A DNA stretch of 64,000 bases from an uncultured Fretibacterium sp. (GTDB lineage Bacteria; Synergistota; Synergistia; Synergistales; Aminobacteriaceae), in the NCBI GenBank assembly GCA_937915755.1, contig CALGGR010000107.1:40828-104827 (forward strand), in the 5' to 3' direction. Below the pieces are notes generated by a model, which had not been told where the DNA came from, did no database searches, and saw nothing but the letters and a program-made list of their open reading frames with translations. Numbering within the stretch: position 1 is the first letter of the stretch; the number at the start of each line of letters is the position of its first letter. The position numbers and the translations under genes were made by a program. This document shows positions 57,125 through 64,000 of this stretch, one piece after another.

Positions 57125-57670
57125 ATGAACATAATGATAGCTTCGGATATTCACGGTTCTTCGGATTGCTGCCGGAAGATGATTGCTGCCTTTGAGCACG
57201 AGAAAGCGGACAGGCTTCTTCTTCTTGGGGATATTTTAGGGAATGGCCCGCGAAAAAAGCTGTTCGGAAAGTATGACGGTGATGATGTTGCCGGCATGCT
57301 CAACAAACTTGGCGGACGTGTTTTGTGCGTTAAAGGGAATTGTGATGATGAGTCTTCCCAGAGAGTTCTTGACTTTCCGATAATGGCTGAATACTGCCTG
57401 CTATATGTTGGAGGGCGGGCTGTCTTTGCGTCTCACGGGAACAAGTTCAACATGAGACACCTTCCGCCAATCAGCAGAGGGGATATACTTCTTCATGGAC
57501 ACACGCATATTCCGGCATGGGAGAGATTCGGAAAGGACAACATTTACGTCAATCCCGGCTCCGTATCATCTCCAAGAGGCGGATCAAAATGCAGTTATAT
57601 GATGATGAGTGACGAGGCCATTCTCTGGAAGTATCTTTCGGGCGAAGTTTACCATGTTGAACGCATGTAG
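57125..57670 (+). CDS. YfcE/MJ0936-family phosphodiesterase
   Basis: A 181-residue calcineurin-like phosphodiesterase with the metal-binding motifs ASDIHGSS, LLGDILGNGPRK, VKGNCDDE, ASHGNKFN, and LLHGHTHIP (D-x-H, GDxxD/N, GNCD, H, GHTH). The set is complete. YfcE hydrolyses phosphodiesters such as 2',3'-type artificial substrates in vitro; the cellular target is not settled. The start ATG 57125 has no clear Shine-Dalgarno, so the upstream raiA-type RNA may influence it. Confidence 0.92.
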   Translation: MNIMIASDIHGSSDCCRKMIAAFEHEKADRLLLLGDILGNGPRKKLFGKYDGDDVAGMLNKLGGRVLCVKGNCDDESSQRVLDFPIMAEYCLLYVGGRAVFASHGNKFNMRHLPPISRGDILLHGHTHIPAWERFGKDNIYVNPGSVSSPRGGSKCSYMMMSDEAILWKYLSGEVYHVERM

Positions 57671-58207
57671 CCCGCAATCCCATTCACATTCCAGTCTGTT
57701 CCGAGTTACATTATCTTGGTTAAGCCAGAAATATGGGAGCATAAATTCAGCCCAATAGAAATTGGTGCTATGCAGCGAATTTCCTGTATTCAGACGGAAG
57801 CAAAACAATTAACGTCAACTGCTCACGACTTAAGTCGCAAGTTTGTCCATACCCTTACCGATCTTTATCGGATGCGAGGTGCTAATTTTACACGTAAAGG
57901 AGGCTGGGCGCAATTCCTCTCACTACTAAAGTCGCCAGTATCCTTGCGAGTTGTATGAAGCGTAGGCTCAACGCAGAGATACATGCGCTGGTGCTTCTCC
58001 TGAGTGTGGGTTTACAAAATTTTACACAAAATGTAAAAATCCCCGCTCTTTGCAGGGATTTTCGCTTTCTTCTTTACAAGTTTTTGCTAATATTTATAAG
58101 GCTTGAATGGAGCTGAGGAACATAGAACAATATTCGCTTAATCCCTATATAACAATCATTTAGGAATAATCATGATTTATTTTTTCTACGGTTCTTTCTA
58201 CGGTCGG
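57671..58207. other. Intergenic region at the edge of the mobile element
   Basis: About 540 nt with no convincing gene. An 80-codon frame (57716-57958) shows no recognisable domain. GGAGGCTGGGCGCAATTCCT near 57899-57918 resembles ends or decayed remains of an IS200/IS605-type insertion, but this is a guess. A hairpin sits at 58036-58062. The region lies between the chromosomal phosphodiesterase and the HicB gene, where a left attachment site would be expected, but I found no direct repeat or tRNA. Confidence 0.4.
58036..58062. terminator. Bidirectional hairpin terminator
   Basis: AAAATCCCCGC (58036-58046) pairs with the GCAGGGATTTT segment ending 58062, one mismatch; the T-run on the plus strand and A-run before it suit either direction. 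No gene on either side lies close to it. Confidence 0.6.
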
Positions 58208-58498
58208 TTAAACGCCGACCGCCTCAAGCTCCCTCACATATATTTTCGAGTCCTCAATCCAGTTTTTACGTTGCGGTTCTGGAATCTCAATTCCGGCTTC
58301 AATCCAGCTTTCCAAAAAATCCCTCTTGCAATTTTCGAGAGCTTCTCTTGCCTCTATGTATGTATCACCATGACCATTGATTGCCATTTCTCCGAGTAAA
58401 GGTATTGACAGGAATATTCCCCCGCCATCATCTTCAGACAATTCCTCTAATTTCATTTCATATGGAAGCGACATGTAATAATCTAAGTCTTTCATCAT
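58208..58498 (-). CDS. HicB-like antitoxin
   Basis: A 96-residue HicB-fold protein: LDYYMSLPYEMKLEELSEDD, GGGIFLSIPLLGEMAINGHG, YIEAREALENCKRDFLESWI, GIEIPEP. This is the degenerate RNase-H-like HicB domain with the IPEP end, but no added ribbon-helix-helix is visible, so DNA binding may lie in the toxin complex. Its start overlaps the HicA-like stop as ATGA on the minus strand. Part of the mobile-element region. Confidence 0.8.
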   Translation of the reverse strand: MMKDLDYYMSLPYEMKLEELSEDDGGGIFLSIPLLGEMAINGHGDTYIEAREALENCKRDFLESWIEAGIEIPEPQRKNWIEDSKIYVRELEAVGV

Positions 58499-58845
58499 GA
58501 TTTTTCTCTCCCCCTTCGTATAATTTCCAGCAGGTCAATAGCTTTCAAGATGATTTTTAGATAACGCTGAATGACCATTCCTGCTTTGCGATTAGCACCG
58601 TGTGTTACAGCGATTGCAAAATCTCCGAGAAAACCTAATCCAGCACTTTGTATGATTCCTTTCGCACGAGGATTTTTTGCTAATTCAGTCAGATCGTCAT
58701 GACGACATACCCATTCTTTTTTTCGCTCGTACGTGAACCCATAGTAATCCAGCACAAGCTGAACATTCTGCCAAGTATCTTCTTTCAGCTTCTGCGCCCC
58801 GCGCCAGCTATCTAATATCTTTTGTATTCGTTCGTCCCTGCTCAT
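58495..58845 (-). CDS. HicA-like toxin
   Basis: A 116-residue protein that precedes HicB in the order expected for hicA-hicB. It has VLDYYGFTYERKKEWVCRHD, a stretch FAIAVTHGANRKAG with the candidate catalytic His (as in HicA R-x-G-S-H / PxHG), and YLKIILKAIDLLE as the final helix. It is longer than HicA (~60-90) owing to an insertion (LGFLGDF, ~70-80). HicA toxins cleave mRNA. The match is pattern-based. Confidence 0.65.
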   Translation of the reverse strand: MSRDERIQKILDSWRGAQKLKEDTWQNVQLVLDYYGFTYERKKEWVCRHDDLTELAKNPRAKGIIQSAGLGFLGDFAIAVTHGANRKAGMVIQRYLKIILKAIDLLEIIRRGREKS

Positions 58846-58849
58846 AAGT

Positions 58850-59470
58850 TTATACCTGCATGTTGAACGGGTCGAAGACCCCGAGATGGTGCGCTAGAAA
58901 ATACATGTGCTTACAAGGCTTGTGTCGCTTTGCAAAATCTGAACAACTACACATCACAAGGGAAGTCGTATATTCACCGCCCCTATTGCCTCTGACTAAA
59001 GCTACACCCTGCGACTCATCAAGCATCTTCACAAGAGAACAATCTTTCGCTGCTCTCAGCCAGCGTTTACGCTGTTCAGGCTTATCGTGCTCCATTTCCC
59101 ACATTTCCCAGCTCACATAGTAGCTGGCGGGATTTTCTGGCGTTGCGTACCGTGCTGATTGTTGCAGAGGTTCAACAGGCAGAGGTTCAACAGTATGGCT
59201 TTGAATTGATGGAGCTTTGTGGACATCAATCCACGATACAACGGGAACAAAAGTCCCATAAAGCCACCAAGTAAACGCAGACCCTTCAAGTGCTTTGCGT
59301 TTAGCCTCCCTGTAGGTGCAATATCCTGCTAACACCATCAGTGCTGGAATAACCAAGAAAAAAGGATTTCCCGGAGCATCATTAATTGGGCCTACTATAA
59401 ATACGAGTGCGAAGAAAAACATTACACAACAACAGGTATACTTCATCAATTTAAGTAAGAGTTTCAGCAT
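58850..59470 (-). CDS. Membrane-anchored SWIM zinc-finger protein
   Basis: A 206-residue protein with two N-terminal hydrophobic segments (~8-28 and ~37-50). After a variable linker comes a SWIM domain at the C-terminus: SLVMCSCSDFAKRHKPCKHMYFLAHHL, the CxCx(n)CxH zinc pattern. SWIM domains bind DNA or proteins, and a membrane-anchored form is unusual. It is part of the same-strand block with HicAB and the two repressors. Function unknown. Confidence 0.75.
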   Translation of the reverse strand: MLKLLLKLMKYTCCCVMFFFALVFIVGPINDAPGNPFFLVIPALMVLAGYCTYREAKRKALEGSAFTWWLYGTFVPVVSWIDVHKAPSIQSHTVEPLPVEPLQQSARYATPENPASYYVSWEMWEMEHDKPEQRKRWLRAAKDCSLVKMLDESQGVALVRGNRGGEYTTSLVMCSCSDFAKRHKPCKHMYFLAHHLGVFDPFNMQV

Positions 59471-59478
59471 ATTACCAC

Positions 59479-59880
59479 CTACGCCATTGCTACTTGCTTC
59501 CCAGATAATGCCATAGCAAACATTCTTTCCAAATATTTTATTCCTGTTTCTGTTGGAGGAGCCTCAAACCTATTGCCGTTCGCCGTTTCATAAACAAGCA
59601 TTCCAGTATTCTCAGAGCTTTCGTGATTTGATTGTTGGCGATTCCGTATTATTGTTCCTCCAATGGGTTCACTCACTACTGAAGTTTCCGTATCTTCAAG
59701 CAAATATGCCGGAGTCGTTCCTAATATTTTTGCTAATTCGGCAACACGTTTAGCACGTGGTTCTTGCGTCCCATTCTCCCATTTTGAGATAGTGTTGTTA
59801 TGTACATGCAACATATCCGCTAATTCTTCCTGTGTATATTTACATTCTCGTAACCGTCTTAATCGTTCTCCGAATGTCAT
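59479..59880 (-). CDS. XRE-family (Cro/CI) repressor, second in block
   Basis: A 133-residue regulator with an N-terminal HTH: MTFGERLRRLRECKYTQEEL, ADMLHVHNNTISKWENGTQE (~residues 5-60). The C-terminal ~70 residues show no known fold, ending LSGKQVAMA. The VAMA end is also found on the neighbouring repressor (see findings). It probably regulates the element's lysogeny-like switch together with the gene upstream. Confidence 0.88.
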   Translation of the reverse strand: MTFGERLRRLRECKYTQEELADMLHVHNNTISKWENGTQEPRAKRVAELAKILGTTPAYLLEDTETSVVSEPIGGTIIRNRQQSNHESSENTGMLVYETANGNRFEAPPTETGIKYLERMFAMALSGKQVAMA

Positions 59881-59903
59881 TGTTACTCTCCCTGCCTTCC
59901 TCC

Positions 59904-60353
59904 CTACGCCATCGCTACGGCTGATGACTGTCCCAATACTTTTACTTGTGGGACGGATTGCGGTATTTTACTTTTCGCTCCCAATGAGGCTAACGCCCTG
60001 AGTAACATCTGTGTTACGTCAGCTATGTCATTGTTATCGCCGTATTCGGCAACATTCTTCGCGTTATCAGCCACACTTCCCCAGTAGGCCATATTTGGCA
60101 GTTTCCCCTTGTGCGAGCTTGCAGTTGATAAAGATATGCTCATTTCATTCTCATCTGTATCATACGTCAATAGTTCTTCTGGTGCCAAATCAAATACTTC
60201 TGCTAACTTCAAGAGCATATTTGAATTAGGACTTGTATTACCCCATTCCCAGCGCCGCACGGTCATTAAAGAAACCCCTAATAACTCTGATAATCTTTCC
60301 TGAGTTAATCCTTTCTCCTTACGTAATCTCCTTATTATTTGATTTAGTTTCAT
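59904..60353 (-). CDS. XRE-family (Cro/CI) repressor, first in block
   Basis: A 149-residue regulator with an N-terminal HTH (MKLNQIIRRLRKEKGLTQER, LLGVSLMTVRRWEWGNTSPN). The C-terminal part is Ser/Ala-rich and ends GQSSAVAMA. It is the gene nearest the divergent control region 60354-60686 and is the best candidate for the element's CI-type repressor, acting against the antirepressor and the XRE gene on the other strand. No LexA-like autocleavage domain is visible. Confidence 0.88.
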   Translation of the reverse strand: MKLNQIIRRLRKEKGLTQERLSELLGVSLMTVRRWEWGNTSPNSNMLLKLAEVFDLAPEELLTYDTDENEMSISLSTASSHKGKLPNMAYWGSVADNAKNVAEYGDNNDIADVTQMLLRALASLGAKSKIPQSVPQVKVLGQSSAVAMA

Positions 60354-60686
60354 ATTTTCTCCTCTCCTTATTTTTAAAAATCATACCAAAAAGAATTACA
60401 ACATACCAGAACGAAAAAGAATAAAAAATAATCCAAAAAAGAATTTTCAATACTTGACAATCCAAAAAAGTATTATATAATTCATTCATATTCGGATTAA
60501 AGATACATATCTGAAACACGCAAGCACAGCCCTCATTCGGGAGCAACCCGACACAGGTTCGGGGTCTGACAAATAAGACGGGATTTTATGATGAGGCTCA
60601 TTTGCCTGACACTTGGAGTTATATACTCGCCAATCCTGCAACATACAAGGCAATACGGAACAAATATACGCAAAGGAGTAAATATC
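60354..60686. promoter_or_regulatory. Divergent control region (switch) with repeats around a consensus promoter
   Basis: A plus-strand promoter TTGACA (60454-60459), 16-nt spacer, TATAAT (60476-60481) reads into the antirepressor. AATACTT (60449-60455) and AAGTATT (60468-60474) form an inverted repeat flanking the -35. The motif CCAAAAAAG plus AATT/TATT recurs at ~60388, ~60432 and ~60462, with a looser form near 60412, giving several repressor half-sites. This is the layout of a phage immunity switch. The long 5' leader (60481-60686) contains no clear gene. Confidence 0.7.
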
Positions 60687-61397
60687 ATGAACGAAATTCA
60701 GATATTCAACTATGAAGGAATGCCCGTACGAAAGGTACAAATCGACGGAGACCCATGGTTTGTCGGCAAGGATATTGCGGAGATTTTGGGGTACAAAGAT
60801 ACAGACCAGGCGATAAGGGCGCATGTTGACAAAGAGGATAAGCTGACCCGTCAATTTAACGGGTCAGATCAGGGGCGCAACATGACGGTCATCAATGAGT
60901 CAGGTTTGTACAGTCTGATATTGTCAAGTAAGCTACCGACCGCAAAGAAGTTCAAACATTGGGTAACTTCCGAAGTTCTGCCGTCAATCCGCAAAACAGG
61001 TAGTTACAACGCAGGCGATCACCAAAAACGCATGGCCGACTTCGATCGTGCTATGAAGCATGGCAAGGAAGTCTATATGTCAATGGGTTATAGAGGAGTA
61101 AAACTGGCTGTCGCTCTGGACAAAATCTACAAGGACTATCTCGGATTCAGCGCACTCGAAATTGCTGGAATAGACCCGCAAGAAGCTGTCTATGAGACTA
61201 CTCCGCGTTGGATACGCAGAATCCTGGACTACATAAAGGAGCATGAACGGATTGCTGTTTCCCCAATGGATTTGGTCCACGAACTGGGATTGAGCTGTAG
61301 TGCGGCAAGGGTACAGCTCCGCCGCATGGTACAGCAAGGCTATCTGAAAAAAGTCAGTTACGGCGTTTACACCCTCGATGAAACTTATGAAGGGTGA
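60687..61397 (+). CDS. Phage antirepressor (Bro-N domain)
   Basis: A 236-residue antirepressor. Bro-N domain ~1-105: IFNYEGMPVRKVQIDGDPWF, VGKDIAEILGYKDTDQAIRA, INESGLYSLILSSKLPTAKK, FKHWVTSEVLPSIRKTG. The C-terminal part holds a winged-helix-like region (WIRRILDYIKEHERIAVSPM, ELGLSCSAARVQLRRMVQQG). AAAGGAG lies 9 nt before ATG 60687. Antirepressors release phage repressors from DNA. Confidence 0.92.
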   Translation: MNEIQIFNYEGMPVRKVQIDGDPWFVGKDIAEILGYKDTDQAIRAHVDKEDKLTRQFNGSDQGRNMTVINESGLYSLILSSKLPTAKKFKHWVTSEVLPSIRKTGSYNAGDHQKRMADFDRAMKHGKEVYMSMGYRGVKLAVALDKIYKDYLGFSALEIAGIDPQEAVYETTPRWIRRILDYIKEHERIAVSPMDLVHELGLSCSAARVQLRRMVQQGYLKKVSYGVYTLDETYEG

Positions 61398-61404
61398 TGG
61401 AAGG

Positions 61405-61857
61405 ATGACGTTTGGCGAAAGACTAAAAGCACTCAGGAAAAAAGCAGGTCTAACTCAAGAAGAACTGGCACACAATACAGGCTATTCCATCATGACGATA
61501 AGACGGTGGGAATGGGGTGAAAATTCGCCTCGTATTGAGGAGATTAAAGCCCTCGCAAAGGCACTCGGAGTTACTGAGGCTGACCTGCTCAATGATCCGC
61601 CTCCAGAAAGTTCTGGGGAGTGGACAATCCGCATCAATGTCGCTGATAAATTCGATTTGGAGGTGGTTGACTTGAAAGGCGATATTCAACCTATTGCTCA
61701 GATTACCGTTACTCCTGACGGAATCGCGTTCACGGTTAAAGCAGGCTGGGACAAATTGCAGTCAGAGGCGGGGCTTAGACAGCTATTTAAGCAGGTGCTA
61801 AAGGCGTACCCAGCTATGAGAAGCAACGGTATCGCTCTTGGCGGTATCAAGGATTAA
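61405..61857 (+). CDS. XRE-family regulator (Cro-like side of the switch)
   Basis: A 150-residue protein with an N-terminal HTH (MTFGERLKALRKKAGLTQEE, NTGYSIMTIRRWEWGENSPR) very like the two minus-strand repressors, and a different C-terminal domain of ~90 residues (WTIRINVADKFDLEVVDLKG). An upstream in-frame start at 61378 would overlap the antirepressor; the HTH starts at ATG 61405, just after AAGG. It lacks the VAMA end of the other two. Confidence 0.87.
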   Translation: MTFGERLKALRKKAGLTQEELAHNTGYSIMTIRRWEWGENSPRIEEIKALAKALGVTEADLLNDPPPESSGEWTIRINVADKFDLEVVDLKGDIQPIAQITVTPDGIAFTVKAGWDKLQSEAGLRQLFKQVLKAYPAMRSNGIALGGIKD

Positions 61858-61877
61858 GGAGGCGAACGGATTAAGTC

Positions 61878-62270
61878 ATGACGCATAACAAGACGGTTTT
61901 GTTGACGCGAATTTACGCACTCAGAAAAGAACTTGACGAGCTTGTTGATTTTGTCATCTCGCTTGAGGAAGCACAGCCCGTACAAGCAATGCCGATTATA
62001 CAGCCTGAGTCTGACTTATGGCTAACGCCGAAGCAGGTTTGCAAACACTTGAACATTGCTTATACGACGTTCTTTGAATGGCTGCGAAACGGCAACCTTC
62101 CGCCTGGACGTGAGTTTTCTGCAAAAGCTAAACGCTGGCGAATGTCTGATATACGTGCATGGCAGGAAGGAAAACGGAATAGCCCCGCTGTGAACGTCAT
62201 CGAAACTCGTTCTACCAAGCACCGAGGCCGTCCGTCAAAGATACATAGAAAGGAGGAATTTTATGACTAA
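61878..62270 (+). CDS. Excisionase/AlpA-like helix-turn-helix protein
   Basis: A 130-residue protein. Residues ~45-100 form a MerR/AlpA-type HTH: DLWLTPKQVCKHLNIAYTTF, FEWLRNGNLPPGREFSAKAKRWRMSDIRAW. This is the common prophage or integrative-element excisionase/regulator fold. The first ~40 residues are a short coiled coil. No integrase is visible in the window; it may lie beyond the right end. It overlaps the next gene by 8 nt. Confidence 0.82.
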   Translation: MTHNKTVLLTRIYALRKELDELVDFVISLEEAQPVQAMPIIQPESDLWLTPKQVCKHLNIAYTTFFEWLRNGNLPPGREFSAKAKRWRMSDIRAWQEGKRNSPAVNVIETRSTKHRGRPSKIHRKEEFYD

Positions 62271-62499
62271 AGCAAGAGTATTGACACATGAAGAACGTCT
62301 AGCAATGACGCGAAAACACTCAACACTTTTGCAGGACATAAGAAAAGGTAAAGATTTGCCGCCCGCTTATCCCGGAGCTGATGAGACAAACGCGCAAATC
62401 GTAGACGATGGAGAGCATTGCCCCATTTGCGGGGCAGAACTGAGACACGTAGGAGGCTGCCTCGAATGCCCAAATCGGGACTGGAGTAGATGCGGTTAA
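62263..62499 (+). CDS. Small zinc-ribbon-like protein
   Basis: A 78-residue protein with four cysteines in CPICGAELRHVGGCLECPNR, a zinc-ribbon-like CxxC...CxxC knuckle, and a helical charged N-terminus. AAAGGAGG lies 7 nt before the ATG. Unrecognised; many phage accessory proteins have this shape. Confidence 0.75.
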   Translation: MTKARVLTHEERLAMTRKHSTLLQDIRKGKDLPPAYPGADETNAQIVDDGEHCPICGAELRHVGGCLECPNRDWSRCG

Positions 62500-62532
62500 T
62501 CCGCTGGGCGTAATACAAAAGGAGGTGAGATC

Positions 62533-62703
62533 ATGACTGAGGCTTGTTTCGTACTGCTCACAGCGTCAGGGCTGTGCTTTACACTCTCAGGGCTGATACT
62601 GCTATTTACAGTCAGGATATGGGACGAAGCAAAAAGTTACTTTGATTTAGCTTGGGACTTAGCTCACAAGTATACCCCCGAAAAACCAGAAATCACTGAA
62701 TAA
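62533..62703 (+). CDS. Small single-pass membrane protein
   Basis: A 56-residue ORF with an excellent ribosome-binding site (AAAGGAGGTGA, 5 nt from ATG 62533). The first ~28 residues are hydrophobic (CFVLLTASGLCFTLSGLILL), followed by an amphipathic, acidic/aromatic tail. It is a predicted inner-membrane microprotein in the accessory region. Function unknown. Confidence 0.65.
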   Translation: MTEACFVLLTASGLCFTLSGLILLFTVRIWDEAKSYFDLAWDLAHKYTPEKPEITE

Positions 62704-62715
62704 CGATAAAAGATT

Positions 62716-62816
62716 ACCCCGTCAAAAATACTGGAAAGGAGAGTGGTTCCCCTTTCACGGCGGGGAGTTATGTCTATATTTTTGTGTCATGCCGGAAAGT
62801 GATGAGCCTTCCGGCA
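62716..62816 (+). terminator. Hairpins before the exonuclease gene
   Basis: CCCCG (from ~62717) can pair with CGGGG (~62761) across a ~40-nt loop. A tighter hairpin follows: TGCCGGAA (62790-62797) pairs with TTCCGGCA (62809-62816), followed by cTTTT. The second is a probable terminator or attenuator 27 nt before the exonuclease start. Confidence 0.6.
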
Positions 62817-62843
62817 CTTTTAATCACAGAAAGGAAATCAATC

Positions 62844-63797
62844 ATGGAAAAAACGTTAAGAGCATCAAAAGCAGGTTTCCCATGCGCCCGTAATTTGTGG
62901 TACTCGATTAACGGCGTTCATGGCATTATCAGTGCGCACACGCAGAAGATTTTTGATGTCGGAACTTGCCTTGAGCCTCTCGTTGTTGACTGGCTCAGAC
63001 AGGACGGCTGGAAAGTCGCATACAATCCCGGTTCACAGGACGCGGAACTGGCATTCGAGATTCCAGTCAAAGGCGGGAAAATCACAGGACACCCTGACTG
63101 CTTCATTTCCCGTGATGGGTGCGAGAACGTTCTGGCAGACATTAAGACCATGAACGAAAACTCATTCATGCGCTGGAAAAGAGAAGGAAGTCTGAAGAAC
63201 AAACCGCAATACGTGGATCAGCTTCACGTCTACGCAATGGGGGCACTCTGGGCAGGGTACGAAGTCAATAAACTTGCCATTATCGGTGTGAACAAAAACA
63301 CTTCGGCCATGCACATTGATTTCTTCGACTTCGACGAAAAGCGTTTCGCAAAAATCAGGCAGAGAGCAACTCAGATTTTCACGGCTGAATACGCTCCTGA
63401 AGAGAATTGCCCTGCTGAAAGCTGGTGCTGCTCCTACTGCGAATACAATCACTTCTGTGAAATTTTCGCGGCAACACAGAAAGATACGGCTGTCGGTGAT
63501 GACATTGCCGTAACAAGCGATGTTGACGTGATTGACGCTGTCGATTTACTCAAAGAGGCAAGAGAACTTTCTAAGGCAGGCAAAGACCTCGAAGAAGAAG
63601 CGAAAGCAGTCCTCGATGAGAAAGTCCGGCAGAGAGGAATTAAGTCTATCAAGGCCGGGGGGCTGATTTTAAGCCTATCAGAGACAACGCAGAACAAGTT
63701 TGACAGCAAAGCATTCGAGACTGCTAACCCTGAGCTTTACAAGCAGTTCAAGAAGCCTCAGAGTTATGTTGTGTACAAGGTTAAGGAGGCTTCTTGA
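62844..63797 (+). CDS. Phage-type PD-(D/E)XK exonuclease with Fe-S cysteine cluster (RecB/Cas4-like)
   Basis: A 317-residue nuclease. Catalytic core: VGTCLEPLVVDWL (Glu), GHPDCFISRDGCENVLADIKTM (Asp and D-x-K), QYVDQLHVYAMG (Gln motif). Cysteines at GFPCARNLW (~14) and ENCPAESWCCSYCEYNHFC (~193-211) match the split cluster of Cas4/AddB-type Fe-S nucleases. The C-terminal ~90 residues are helical and charged. Such proteins act as recombination exonucleases of phages; no Cas genes are present. GGAAATC-type SD precedes ATG 62844. Confidence 0.85.
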   Translation: MEKTLRASKAGFPCARNLWYSINGVHGIISAHTQKIFDVGTCLEPLVVDWLRQDGWKVAYNPGSQDAELAFEIPVKGGKITGHPDCFISRDGCENVLADIKTMNENSFMRWKREGSLKNKPQYVDQLHVYAMGALWAGYEVNKLAIIGVNKNTSAMHIDFFDFDEKRFAKIRQRATQIFTAEYAPEENCPAESWCCSYCEYNHFCEIFAATQKDTAVGDDIAVTSDVDVIDAVDLLKEARELSKAGKDLEEEAKAVLDEKVRQRGIKSIKAGGLILSLSETTQNKFDSKAFETANPELYKQFKKPQSYVVYKVKEAS

Positions 63798-63822
63798 TTT
63801 TGACGAATAGAAAGGGCAACCA

Positions 63823-63972
63823 ATGATACGACGCTACACTTGCCCCGTATGCGGCTATAACCGCGCCGTCTGGAAGCTGGAGCTGTCCTGCTCCGGCCTC
63901 GTCTACTGCGAGAACTGCTACAGTCGCTATAAGTGGCGACATGCACATATCAGAACCTGTCTTCACAATTAA
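63823..63972 (+). CDS. Small zinc-ribbon protein
   Basis: A 49-residue ORF: RRYTCPVCGYNRAVWKLE then VYCENCYSRYKWRHAH, giving a CxxC...CxxC zinc knuckle. AAAGGG lies ~8 nt before ATG 63823. It is 25 nt after the exonuclease stop and probably part of the same unit. Function unknown. Confidence 0.65.
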   Translation: MIRRYTCPVCGYNRAVWKLELSCSGLVYCENCYSRYKWRHAHIRTCLHN

Positions 63973-64000
63973 CATAACCTCTGTAACAGAGTATTTATAT

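Noticed and set aside
57716..57958. 80-codon open frame after the YfcE gene
   Set aside because: It has no domain and no strong ribosome-binding site, and sits in an otherwise non-coding boundary region.
62844..63797. Cas4 of a CRISPR-Cas system
   Set aside because: No cas1, cas2 or repeats are nearby; the gene lies among phage-type genes, so a phage recombination exonuclease is more likely.
1..64000. tRNA, rRNA or tmRNA genes
   Set aside because: None was recognised on either strand on reading; a tRNAscan or Infernal run would be needed to be certain.

Overview
The window looks like chromosome from a member of the Synergistota, probably an anaerobic amino-acid- and peptide-fermenting gut or rumen Synergistaceae. 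The best single clue is the exported Ig-like protein at 13038-14906 (minus), whose tail (SGCS, hydrophobic stretch, basic end) resembles the Synergist-CTERM sorting signal. The gene set agrees: a TctABC carboxylate transporter, an AGCS alanine/sodium symporter, an NfnAB/SudAB-type flavoprotein pair, amino-acid ABC transport, hemC/cobA-hemD, two Rpn-type PD-(D/E)XK proteins and no respiratory chain. Genus is inference. I found no tRNA, rRNA or CRISPR array.

Layout. 1-3383: cell division and recombination (divIVA-recG-recX, overlapping). 3384-6926: a non-coding or decayed stretch, then a tripartite tricarboxylate transporter operon with a palindrome around its promoter. 6937-9198: HxlR regulator divergent from a RiPP cassette (37-residue Ser-Cys-Gly-Gly repeat precursor, radical SAM/SPASM maturase, nitroreductase). 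9251-16030: orphan NuoL/MrpD-like subunit, orphan flagellin, Ig-repeat surface protein, YhcH, coiled-coil protein. 16058-19102: rarA-larE-Rpn coupled genes. 19099-21264: an aromatic-residue leader peptide with a terminator in front of a divergent AroB-like gene, then a raiA-type structured RNA and long-form hpf. 21432-26225: a tightly coupled operon (tautomerase, ABM-ABM-cupin, alpha/beta hydrolase, double CMD, SUMF1-flavodoxin), then ccdA. 26322-29828: two ankyrin proteins and a DinJ/YafQ toxin-antitoxin pair. 29915-33823: rpmB-pepA, a second Rpn gene, nfeD. 33874-41810: DUF362 protein and a transport locus with three tandem solute-binding proteins whose lobes appear in reversed order, a permease, and an ATPase carrying an RsbW-like domain. 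41865-45671: MntA/HepT pair, prmA-mtaB, mini-Hsp70. 45762-57670: esterase, tetrapyrrole genes, two proteins of unknown role, Nfn-like pair, AGCS symporter, a second raiA-type RNA and a YfcE phosphodiesterase. 58208-64000: a prophage or integrative element (HicAB, SWIM protein, three XRE repressors, Bro-N antirepressor, excisionase-like HTH, Fe-S PD-(D/E)XK exonuclease, small zinc-ribbon proteins) that runs off the right end.

Most interesting: (i) the aromatic leader peptide/terminator controlling an AroB homologue that lacks most of the canonical active site; (ii) two copies of a raiA-type RNA, one upstream of hpf as expected and one upstream of a phosphodiesterase; (iii) the ABC locus pairing rearranged solute-binding proteins with RsbW-like ATPase domains; (iv) the SCGG-repeat RiPP cassette; (v) the SUMF1-flavodoxin operon. 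All assignments come from reading the sequence and recalling families; no search was run.
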